A stretch of 5,886 nucleotides of DNA from Methanimicrococcus sp. (GTDB lineage: Archaea > Halobacteriota > Methanosarcinia > Methanosarcinales > Methanosarcinaceae), in contig WRNK01000084.1 in NCBI GenBank assembly GCA_009776675.1, forward strand, positions 1 through 5,886. Reading direction: 5' to 3'. A program made the translations under genes and the position numbers. How positions within the stretch are numbered: position 1 is the first letter of the stretch; each line of letters opens with the position of its first letter. Positions 1-5,797 of the stretch are shown here, in pieces. Below the pieces are notes generated by a model. The model did not search any database, was not told where the DNA came from, and was given only the letters and a program-made list of their open reading frames with translations.

Positions 1-789
1 ATTGGCAGCACTCGGCAAAACAAGGCGTCCCGTAATTTTTCCGCCAAGGCCTTTTAAAGCGGCGGCTGTCAAAACAGCTTCTCCGGAACCGCCGGCACCC
101 ATAACCATGTCAACGCCGGAGCCGTCAAAGCATGTCAAAACCCCGGGAAGCAAGTCACCGTCTTGGATTAAACGGATGCGTGCACCAGCGTCTCTGACGT
201 CTTGGATTATTTTTTTGTGCCGGTCGCGGTCTAAAACGACAACAACCAAATCCTCGATTTTTTTGCCAAGGGCTTTTGAAACGAGGGCCAAATTCTTTAA
301 AATCGGAGCATCGATATTGATTTTTTCGTCGGGGTGTTCTTTTTCATACAAAACAACTTTCGGACCGACAACGATTTTATCAAAATAAATATCAGGTCCG
401 TGGAAAATGCCGCCTTTTTCTGCCATGCACATGACAGCGATGGAGCCGTTTACGTCTTCGGCGGCCAAATTGGTTCCTTCGAGCGGATCTACTGCGATTT
501 CAACTTCGGGTCCGATTCCGGTGCCGACGGCTTCTCCGATGTAAAGCATCGGCGCTTCATCACGTTCCCCCTCGCCGATTTTGATCGTTCCTTTGATGTC
601 AATGTGGTTTAAAACGCGCCTCATGGCTTCAACGGCAACATGATCCGCATATTTGCGGTCACCGCGACCGACTTGACCGGCGGATGCAATTGCGGCAGCT
701 TCCGTAATTTGAAGCAAAGAAAAAGATAAAGTTTTCTCAATCGGGCCGGCGGCAGCCATCATATTTTCAGCAGATTCGAGGGGAGGCAT
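1..789 (-). CDS. glpX: Class II fructose-1,6-bisphosphatase, GlpX type (3' end outside window)
   Basis: Hydrolyses fructose 1,6-bisphosphate to fructose 6-phosphate in the cytoplasm, the committed gluconeogenic step. The 263 visible codons run off the left edge with no stop; the family is usually about 320-340 residues, so roughly 60-80 are missing. Family signatures occur in order: VGRGD (residues 40-44), GEGERDEAPML (72-82), DPLEGTN (101-107), GGIF followed by GPDIYFDKIVVGP (126-143), DGD (210-212) and a glycine-rich GAGGSGEAV segment (231-239). By analogy with E. coli GlpX, D44, E73, D101, E104 and E237 are the expected metal or catalytic residues. The start at 789 is preferred over internal Met10/Met11 because GTGAT, complementary to the 16S rRNA tail, lies 4 nt upstream. 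It follows cgi121 in the same direction. An inositol-monophosphatase-type phosphatase is less likely because the motifs are specifically those of GlpX. Confidence 0.93.
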   Translation of the reverse strand, partial: MPPLESAENMMAAAGPIEKTLSFSLLQITEAAAIASAGQVGRGDRKYADHVAVEAMRRVLNHIDIKGTIKIGEGERDEAPMLYIGEAVGTGIGPEVEIAVDPLEGTNLAAEDVNGSIAVMCMAEKGGIFHGPDIYFDKIVVGPKVVLYEKEHPDEKINIDAPILKNLALVSKALGKKIEDLVVVVLDRDRHKKIIQDVRDAGARIRLIQDGDLLPGVLTCFDGSGVDMVMGAGGSGEAVLTAAALKGLGGKITGRLVLPSAAN

Positions 790-793
790 ATTA

Positions 794-798
794 ATCAC
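794..798 (-). promoter_or_regulatory. Ribosome binding site of glpX
   Basis: On the minus strand this reads GTGAT, a five-base match to the AGGAGGTGAT complement of the archaeal 16S rRNA 3' end, 4 nt before the ATG at 789. It supports that start over the two ATG codons 27 and 30 nt further in. Confidence 0.5.
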
Positions 799-842
799 TC
801 AAAATAAATCAATAATATTCAATGAATTTTAAAAGAGTTTGA

Positions 843-853
843 CATAATTAAAA
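843..853 (-). promoter_or_regulatory. Possible TATA box for glpX (weak)
   Basis: The minus strand reads CTTTTAATTAT about 55-65 nt before the glpX ATG, which would give a leader of about 30 nt. The whole spacer is A/T-rich and other weak matches exist (for example around 805-815), so this is only a candidate. It sits just downstream, in the sense of glpX transcription, of the four direct repeats at 854-952. Confidence 0.25.
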
Positions 854-952
854 GTTTTCAAAATCTTTCAATTAAATTTTAGGTTTTCAAAATCTTTCGA
901 TCAATTTTAAGTTTTCAAAATCTTTCAATTAATTTTCAAAATCGTTCAATTA
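854..952. repeat. Four degenerate direct repeats between cgi121 and glpX
   Basis: The plus strand contains TTTTCAAAATC(T/G)TTC four times, starting at 855, 884, 912 and 933. The first three copies are preceded by G, and all are followed by an A/T-rich extension such as AATTAA. Spacings are about 29, 28 and 21 nt, so the repeats do not keep a reading frame. The fourth copy touches the cgi121 stop codon (950-952). They could be regulatory sites upstream of glpX or simply slippage products; the sequence does not decide. Confidence 0.8.
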
Positions 953-1474
953 CCTTGTGACGCCTGTCAAAGCAATACGTTCCATCACCAAATCTTTTAA
1001 ACAATTTTCACCAACAGCATCCAGCTCACTTTCTGTAATATTGAACTGAGCCATTAAAAACGGCTTCTTTTCATGAAGAGATAATGAAATGCTTTCTTTC
1101 AGCCCAAAAACGCTGCAAAACTCTTTTTGAATCTTTTTCAACTGTTTGTCTGATTCCCCGAAGAAAATGAAAATTGAATCATTCTCACCCTCATATAAGC
1201 CCATTGAAAATGCCTTGTCAATTTTTCTTTGACCGGAAGAGAAACGCAAGACTTCAAGACCGATATCTTTGGCTTCATTTATGCCTTTTGAAAAAGCATC
1301 CTCGGCTCTGTAAATTGAAAAAAGCAAATGATCGTCATCAACAATTTTTCGGGCGTCAAACCCTTGAATCTTAACAGAATGCTTCTTTGAAAAATCATGA
1401 AGTGATGTCAGAAAAGAAGAAAGGTCAGAAACATGAAGCTTTCCCGAAACGAAAAAATACGCCGTATGAATCAT
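950..1474 (-). CDS. cgi121: KEOPS complex subunit Cgi121
   Basis: Probable subunit of KEOPS (Kae1-Bud32-Cgi121-Pcc1), the cytoplasmic complex that makes t6A37 in tRNAs reading ANN codons. Cgi121 binds Bud32 and helps recruit tRNA. The family pattern is visible: DDDHLLFSIYRAEDAFSKGIN (residues 46-66), then GLEVLRFSSGQRKIDKAFSMGL (72-93), followed by a predicted beta strand SIFIFFG. From the ATG at 1474 the protein is 174 residues, slightly longer than typical archaeal Cgi121 (about 150). A GTG at 1498 extends the frame by eight codons but lies directly against the tRNA-Leu 3' end, so I prefer the ATG. It has only a weak upstream GAGTG at 1479-1483. The gene begins 25 nt after tRNA-Leu with no room for its own TATA box, so transcription from the tRNA promoter is likely. 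Identity rests on motif recognition; no search was run. Confidence 0.82.
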   Translation of the reverse strand: MIHTAYFFVSGKLHVSDLSSFLTSLHDFSKKHSVKIQGFDARKIVDDDHLLFSIYRAEDAFSKGINEAKDIGLEVLRFSSGQRKIDKAFSMGLYEGENDSIFIFFGESDKQLKKIQKEFCSVFGLKESISLSLHEKKPFLMAQFNITESELDAVGENCLKDLVMERIALTGVTR

Positions 1475-1483
1475 GAAACACTC

Positions 1484-1494
1484 AAAAAATAAAA
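1484..1494 (-). terminator. T-run between tRNA-Leu and cgi121, possible partial terminator
   Basis: The minus strand reads TTTTATTTTTT directly after the tRNA, within the 25-nt gap before cgi121. Archaeal RNA polymerase can terminate at such oligo-T stretches. Full termination here would leave cgi121 without a promoter, so partial termination with readthrough is the simplest reading. Confidence 0.35.
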
Positions 1495-1499
1495 TCACA

Positions 1500-1583
1500 T
1501 GCGGGGGATGGGATTCGAACCCACGAACTCCTACGAGACTAGGCCCTCAACCTAGCGCCTTTGACCGGCTGGGCAACCCCCGC
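1500..1583 (-). tRNA. tRNA-Leu (anticodon GAG)
   Basis: This is an 84-nt class II tRNA reading CUC and CUU codons. The acceptor stem GCGGGGG/CCCCCGC is perfect, with discriminator A at 1500 as expected for leucine. The anticodon stem CTAGG/CCTAG encloses loop TTGAGGG, with anticodon GAG at 1548-1546. A long variable arm follows, and the T arm is GTGGG-TTCGAAT-CCCAT. CCA is not encoded and no intron is present. Position 37 is G, so this tRNA is not itself a t6A substrate of the adjacent KEOPS subunit. Confidence 0.97.
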
Positions 1584-1600
1584 ATAAAGCAACCCTCAAA

Positions 1601-1616
1601 ATACGATTTATCGTAT
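1601..1616. promoter_or_regulatory. Perfect 7-bp inverted repeat at the tRNA-Leu promoter
   Basis: The sequence ATACGATTTATCGTAT consists of ATACGAT and its exact reverse complement separated by TT. It overlaps the downstream end of the TATA box and covers the stretch between TATA and the expected transcription start. This is a typical place for an archaeal repressor to block polymerase. A chance palindrome remains possible. Confidence 0.45.
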
Positions 1617-1621
1617 ATAAA
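1614..1621 (-). promoter_or_regulatory. TATA box of tRNA-Leu (and probably cgi121)
   Basis: The minus strand reads TTTATATA, an ideal archaeal TATA box, centred about 34 nt upstream of the mature tRNA 5' end. A start 22-26 nt downstream of the box would give a leader of roughly 10 nt to be removed by RNase P. Confidence 0.8.
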
Positions 1622-1643
1622 GATGTTGTTAGATGGTTTTTTC

Positions 1644-1661
1644 AAAAAAATAAAATTAAAA
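1644..1661 (-). terminator. T-rich terminator downstream of rpoD
   Basis: The minus strand reads T4-AA-T4-A-T7 about 80-95 nt beyond the rpoD stop and just before the tRNA-Leu promoter. Oligo-T tracts of this kind are the usual intrinsic termination signal in archaea. It would close the ribosomal/RNA polymerase operon. Confidence 0.55.
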
Positions 1662-1682
1662 GCAAGGATAAATAAGAAAATC

Positions 1683-1760
1683 TTATAAATCCTTAGCGAT
1701 GCGATCAATGTTTTATAAATCCTTGACGACCGATGCCTTACAAATCTTTAATGATGTCGG
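1683..1760. repeat. Three degenerate copies of the rpoD 3' end
   Basis: The end of rpoD (1738-1760, coding ...DIIKDL and the stop) resembles two further copies at 1713-1735 and 1683-1705. On the minus strand the two downstream copies both contain AAGGATTTATAA, against AAAGATTTGTAA at the gene end. The two outer copies share 12 identical bases plus more, and within the first 18 positions the gene copy differs from the middle copy by transitions only. Spacings are 30 and 25 nt, so the outer copies are out of frame with rpoD. Confidence 0.6.
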
Positions 1761-2532
1761 AGAATTCCTGCGCACGTCCTTTAATGACCTCAGCGGCCTT
1801 TAAAACCAATTCGGAAGAGGTATAAGATCCGTCAGATTCCGTTGAGAAAATAAAAGAAGCGGGATCATAAGAAACGTGAATGGAGTCGCCTTTTAATTCA
1901 CAGACACGTTCACACAAGCGGCAAAGAGTACATTTTAATATGTTTTCTCCGGACACTTGGGCTTTGCCGCCAACCAATTGAATGATTTTCGGCGGACACT
2001 CGCGGATACAGTTGCCACAAGCATCACAGTGATTCACGGTCACGATCGGGTAGTTTTTGTAACCGCATGCAACGCCGGCTTGCCAGCGAACATGGTCGCG
2101 CCCATAGCCGACATGGGCAAGGGCTTCAAGCAAAATTCTTTGTCCGTCTTTCAATTCGACAATCGGAATTTTTTCTTCAGCCGGCTGCACTTTCGGGTCT
2201 GCTGAGATAAAATCGCCGGAATACACCATGCGCGGACCAACAGCATCTAAACGCAATGAAACTTCACAAGCCGGACAGCCTGCATTGTTGCAAGTACATT
2301 CAGACTGTGGAATATAATCCGCATCTGTGATTAAAGGAACAAGGGCAAGACGGAGCCCAATCTGTTCATCGTAAAGAACAGATGTGTTGTCATTTAAATT
2401 CACATATTCAATTGCAAGAGTCGGGACATCTGCAATCATGGCGCGTCTGATGCCGTTTGTAAATGCTGCATTTGTTCCTGAAAGGATAAACTTGGCAGAT
2501 CCTTTAGACAACTCGATAATATCAATATCCAT
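1738..2532 (-). CDS. rpoD: DNA-directed RNA polymerase subunit D (Rpo3) with two [4Fe-4S] motifs
   Basis: Archaeal homologue of bacterial alpha and eukaryotic Rpb3; it pairs with subunit L (Rpo11) to seed RNA polymerase assembly. At 264 residues it is normal length for the iron-sulfur form. The N-terminal dimerisation part includes TNGIRRAMIADVPTLAIE (25-42). A cysteine group C79-x-C81-x4-C86-x2-C89 lies in the insert domain. The ferredoxin-like domain has two complete motifs, C169/C172/C175/C179-Pro and C201/C204/C207/C211, which would hold two [4Fe-4S] clusters as known for Methanosarcina. The C-terminal helix ends IIKDL. The start at 2532 is supported by AGGTGA 6 nt upstream (2539-2544). 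It follows rps11 in the conserved archaeal order but across an unusually loose gap of 106 nt. Confidence 0.97.
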   Translation of the reverse strand: MDIDIIELSKGSAKFILSGTNAAFTNGIRRAMIADVPTLAIEYVNLNDNTSVLYDEQIGLRLALVPLITDADYIPQSECTCNNAGCPACEVSLRLDAVGPRMVYSGDFISADPKVQPAEEKIPIVELKDGQRILLEALAHVGYGRDHVRWQAGVACGYKNYPIVTVNHCDACGNCIRECPPKIIQLVGGKAQVSGENILKCTLCRLCERVCELKGDSIHVSYDPASFIFSTESDGSYTSSELVLKAAEVIKGRAQEFSDIIKDL

Positions 2533-2638
2533 CTTAATTCACCTGGAATTCCAAAAATAGGGAAAAAGAAATAGAAAAATAATCAATAAAAATATCAACT
2601 ATTTTCTATTATTTGCTAATTACTCTTACTTTTAAACC
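2533..2638 (-). other. A/T-rich spacer between rps11 and rpoD with T-tracts
   Basis: On the minus strand this spacer holds four T5 runs (for example at 2552-2556 and 2563-2567), a TATA-like stretch, and a loose 9-bp A/T inverted repeat (2570-2578 with 2602-2610). It may allow partial termination after rps11 and separate initiation for rpoD. The rpoD ribosome binding site AGGTGA at 2539-2544 is the only clear element in it. Confidence 0.35.
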
Positions 2639-3747
<1,109 letters not shown>

Positions 3748-3758
3748 TTAACTCACAC

Positions 3759-4268
3759 TCACTTCTTTTTCTTGACGCCAACAATAGAACCGCGTCTGCC
3801 TGTGGATTTTGTTCTTTGTCCTCTGACTTTGAGACCTCTTTCGTGTCTGAGACCTCTGTATGCACGGACTTTCTTTAAGTTGTTGATATCTTCTTTGAAC
3901 GTCAGATCAATATCAACACCGAGCAAGTGTTTGTTTTCGCCGGAAATCAAGTCTTTTTGTCTGTTCAGCATCCATGTCGGAGCAGACTTTTCAATTCCCG
4001 TAATTGCGGCATCGAGTTTTGCGATTTCTTCATCAGAAAGATAACCGATAACAGCTGTGGGTTCAATGCCTGCATCTTTGGCGATAATTTTAGAAATGCG
4101 AAGACCAATACCGTCAATACCTGTTAAAGCGTATTGAACTTGGTGGGCACCTTTCAAGTCCGTATTCATGATACGAACAAGGTGCTTTATATCATCCTCT
4201 ACCGGTGCTTCCTGTGCAACCGGTTTTTGAGGTGCTTGAGTTGTTTCTTTTGCTTGTTTTTTTGCCAT
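3759..4268 (-). CDS. rps13: Small ribosomal subunit protein S13 (uS13)
   Basis: Head protein of the 30S subunit that contacts the 50S subunit and P-site tRNA. The product is 169 residues. A low-complexity Lys/Gln/Ala/Pro/Glu leader (1-25) precedes the core [15 protein letters not shown] (26-40). The helix-two-turn-helix part [10 protein letters not shown] (50-59) and the basic RNA-binding end [26 protein letters not shown] (135-160) follow. The frame could open nine codons earlier at 4295, but GGAGGGG at 4274-4280 lies 5 nt before the ATG at 4268 and fixes the start there. It is first in the operon with rps4 and rps11, behind its own TATA box. Confidence 0.97.
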   Translation of the reverse strand: MAKKQAKETTQAPQKPVAQEAPVEDDIKHLVRIMNTDLKGAHQVQYALTGIDGIGLRISKIIAKDAGIEPTAVIGYLSDEEIAKLDAAITGIEKSAPTWMLNRQKDLISGENKHLLGVDIDLTFKEDINNLKKVRAYRGLRHERGLKVRGQRTKSTGRRGSIVGVKKKK

Positions 4269-4367
4269 AAATTCCCCTCCGGGAAAACGCATCATATAGC
4301 CCGATTCGAAAGAATAGCGAATGCGAGCAGCCCATAAAAAACATCAAAGGCTACAATAAATGAATGC
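4269..4367 (-). other. Predicted 5' leader of the rps13-rps4-rps11 transcript, about 100 nt
   Basis: From the TATA box at 4388-4397 the start should fall near 4367, leaving about 100 nt before the rps13 ATG. The leader contains a small inverted repeat, ATTCG/CGAAT (4318-4322 with 4304-4308), with a 9-nt loop, and the pentamer GGGCT twice. The length would allow feedback control by a ribosomal protein, but I cannot identify a known binding-site mimic. Confidence 0.4.
4274..4280 (-). promoter_or_regulatory. Ribosome binding site that sets the rps13 start
   Basis: The minus strand reads GGAGGGG, 5 nt before the ATG at 4268. It lies inside the nine-codon extension that an upstream ATG at 4295 would add, which argues against that longer form. 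Confidence 0.85.
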
Positions 4368-4387
4368 CTGAAACCTAACGGATTCAT

Positions 4388-4404
4388 CTTATATAATCTT
4401 TTCA
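4388..4404 (-). promoter_or_regulatory. BRE and TATA box of the ribosomal operon
   Basis: The minus strand reads TGAAAAG then ATTATATAAG, a purine-rich TFB recognition element followed by a strong TATA box. It lies between tRNA-Ser and rps13, so rps13-rps4-rps11(-rpoD) has its own promoter. A weaker TATATGAT at 4291-4297 is too close to the ATG to be the main promoter. Confidence 0.75.
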
Positions 4405-4408
4405 GGTC

Positions 4409-4448
4409 AAAAAATAAAAAAACAAAATATCAAAAAACAAAAACAAAA
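4409..4448 (-). terminator. T-rich terminator downstream of tRNA-Ser
   Basis: On the minus strand, T runs of 4, 5, 6, 4, 7 and 6 follow each other here, about 40-80 nt after the tRNA 3' end. There is no GC-rich hairpin, which fits archaeal intrinsic termination at U-tracts. It separates the tRNA-Ser transcript from the rps13 promoter immediately downstream. Confidence 0.6.
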
Positions 4449-4485
4449 CATAGAAAATCAAAAGATAAAACATAAAAATAAGAAG

Positions 4486-4568
4486 CGCCGAGAGGGAGAC
4501 TTGAACTCCCGAGGGGCTGCGCCCCACAAGCTTTCCAGGCTTGCGCCCTACCACTAGACTACCTCGGC
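4486..4568 (-). tRNA. tRNA-Ser (anticodon GGA)
   Basis: This is an 83-nt class II tRNA reading UCC and UCU. Acceptor stem GCCGAGG pairs with TCTCGGC (one terminal G-T), with discriminator G at 4486 as expected for serine. Anticodon stem CAAGC/GCTTG encloses CTGGAAA, with GGA at 4536-4534. The long variable arm has a GGGGC/GCCCC stem, and the T arm is GGGAG-TTCAAGT-CTCCC. CCA is not encoded and there is no intron. It lies between cbf5 and rps13. Confidence 0.97.
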
Positions 4569-4599
4569 ATGAAGCAGAATCTATAAAACTGATTTCTGG

Positions 4600-4608
4600 T
4601 ATATATTT
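4600..4608 (-). promoter_or_regulatory. TATA box of tRNA-Ser
   Basis: The minus strand reads AAATATATA centred about 35 nt upstream of the mature tRNA 5' end, almost the same geometry as at tRNA-Leu. Initiation near 4578 would give a leader of about 10 nt. Confidence 0.7.
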
Positions 4609-4663
4609 GTTTTTCTACAATTTGTTTTTCCTCAAAGTTTCGGGTTTGCCTGCTCAGCCAAAA

Positions 4664-4753
4664 TTATTTCTTTTGACCTTGCTCGTCTCGTTCCCTATTC
4701 TCCTCGTTCACCTGTTTGCCTCATTCACCTGTTTGCTTATTCGCTTGTTTGCC
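4664..4753 (-). pseudogene. In-frame continuation of the cbf5 tail beyond its TGA
   Basis: Directly after the cbf5 stop the same frame reads GKQANKQTGE, TGA (4723-4721), GKQVNEENRER, DEQGQKK, then TAA (4666-4664). The first segment is a near copy of the last ten residues of Cbf5 (GKRANEQTGE). The stretch is strongly charged like an archaeal protein tail, and looks like a former or conditional C-terminal extension cut by two TGA codons. It could also be untranslated repeat DNA. Confidence 0.45.
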
Positions 4754-4786
4754 TCATTCACCCGTTTGCTCATTCGCCCGTTTTCC
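4688..4786. repeat. Three 33-bp tandem repeats across the cbf5 stop codon
   Basis: Units at 4786-4754, 4753-4721 and 4720-4688 (minus strand) are each 11 codons. The first two agree at 28 of 33 positions, and four of the five differences are G-to-A in the later copy. The third is more diverged (about 22 of 33). Each unit splits into related halves of 16 and 17 bp, of the type TTCACCTGTTTGCCTCA on the plus strand. The final codon of successive units is TGA, TGA, CGA, and the codon before the first unit is also CGA. Confidence 0.85.
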
Positions 4787-5797
4787 TCGTTCATTTCTAT
4801 TTTTCCAAGCCTTTGGATACCGCCCTTTTTCCATCAAAACAGCAATCGGCTTTGCAACAAATCCTTTATCAGAAGATTGGATTTCTTCCGGCGTCATTAA
4901 AGCCGACGACAAAGAAATGATTTCTCCTTTTTGAGAAAAAATGGCAGCCATTTCTCCTTTTTGAATATCGGCAGAGTAACCGGCGATACCGGCGCGTGCC
5001 AAAAACGCACCCGAGCAAAGAGCTTCAACCGCTGTATCCCGAACAACAATGCGCGGCAAATGTTCAAAAGCTGCTTCCATCGGAAGAATCAATTCCCTCA
5101 AACCCGATTCATCGCCGGTTTCTTTCCACAAAACATAAGCATCTTTCAACTCTTGCAGCGTCACGAGGCGTTTGTCTGTAAACGGTCCGGCTTTTGAGCG
5201 AACCAATTCCTGCATATGCGCACCGACGCCGAGAGCCAAACCGATGTCATGGCAAAGTTTTCGGATATAAGTGCCGGCTTCGCAGCCGATTTGCATTAAG
5301 ACTTCCGTATCTCGAATTTCAAGAATATGAATGTAATAAATCCGGCGTGTCCGCAAAGCGCGCTTTACGGCGGAGCGAACCGGCGGCATTTGGTAAACGG
5401 AACCGACAAAACCGGAAACAACGGATTCTATTGCTTTTTTAGGAACGGAGCGATGCAATTTCATCAAACAAACGTATTCTTTGCCGGACAAACGAAGGGC
5501 TGCAACGGCGCGCGTTGCCTGACCGATCATGACCGGCTGCGTTCCTGTCACCACAGGATCGAGTGAACCGGAATGACCTGCCGTTTTGACTTCTAAAATA
5601 TCTCGGACAAAGGCGGCGATTTCGTGGCTTGTCGGACCTGACGGCTTGTTGATGACAACAACCCCTTTGTTGATATATTCCAAAATCGGACGCTCTGACG
5701 GAGCCGTTCCGTACTCTTTTGGCGACAGGGGTGTCAAAAAAATAAATTCACCTTTTTCAGTGAAAAACCAATCATTTCTGAATAATTCTTTTGCCAT
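4754..5797 (-). CDS. cbf5: H/ACA RNP pseudouridine synthase Cbf5 (TruB family)
   Basis: Catalytic subunit of archaeal H/ACA ribonucleoprotein (with Nop10, Gar1 and L7Ae); it isomerises uridine to pseudouridine in rRNA and can make tRNA pseudouridine 55. The TruB domain has VVVINKPSGPTSHEIAA (46-62) and the catalytic loop GHSGSLDPVVTG (74-85), with catalytic D80. GKEYVC (105-110) and CEAGTYIRKLCHDIG (172-186) follow. A PUA domain spans about 247-322. The basic tail from about 330 ends in repeat units GKRANEQTGE. At 347 residues it is normal length or slightly long. MAKELF at 5797 is the natural start although no ribosome binding site precedes it; the transcript may be leaderless. In many euryarchaea this gene lies upstream of rps13, as here. 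A bacterial-type TruB is excluded by the PUA domain and archaeal context. Confidence 0.96.
   Translation of the reverse strand: MAKELFRNDWFFTEKGEFIFLTPLSPKEYGTAPSERPILEYINKGVVVINKPSGPTSHEIAAFVRDILEVKTAGHSGSLDPVVTGTQPVMIGQATRAVAALRLSGKEYVCLMKLHRSVPKKAIESVVSGFVGSVYQMPPVRSAVKRALRTRRIYYIHILEIRDTEVLMQIGCEAGTYIRKLCHDIGLALGVGAHMQELVRSKAGPFTDKRLVTLQELKDAYVLWKETGDESGLRELILPMEAAFEHLPRIVVRDTAVEALCSGAFLARAGIAGYSADIQKGEMAAIFSQKGEIISLSSALMTPEEIQSSDKGFVAKPIAVLMEKGRYPKAWKNRNERGKRANEQTGE

Noticed and set aside
2..612. Plus-strand open frames opposite glpX
   Set aside because: They encode no recognisable motif, while the minus strand reads continuously as GlpX with all family signatures.
854..952. CRISPR array
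   Set aside because: Repeats are only about 14-20 nt of shared core, degenerate, and spaced by too little sequence for unique spacers; no cas genes are present.
1475..1498. GTG start for cgi121 eight codons upstream
   Set aside because: It would begin almost at the tRNA-Leu 3' end and add only hydrophobic residues; the internal ATG at 1474 matches the expected family start better.
1637..1650. T6-C-A7 palindrome as a separate regulatory hairpin
   Set aside because: It has almost no loop and is pure A/T; the T-tract alone explains it as part of the rpoD terminator.
2570..2610. Inverted repeat between rps11 and rpoD as a hairpin terminator
   Set aside because: Nine A/T pairs around a loop of about 23 nt are too weak, and such matches are expected by chance in this composition.
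4269..4295. Longer rps13 starting at the ATG at 4295
   Set aside because: The extra nine codons contain the GGAGGGG ribosome binding site for the ATG at 4268.
4541..4934. Plus-strand open frames rich in Leu, Phe and Ser near the 3' end of cbf5
   Set aside because: They run through tRNA-Ser and across the antisense of the cbf5 repeats; the hydrophobic, apparently membrane-like peptide is a by-product of the pyrimidine-rich strand.
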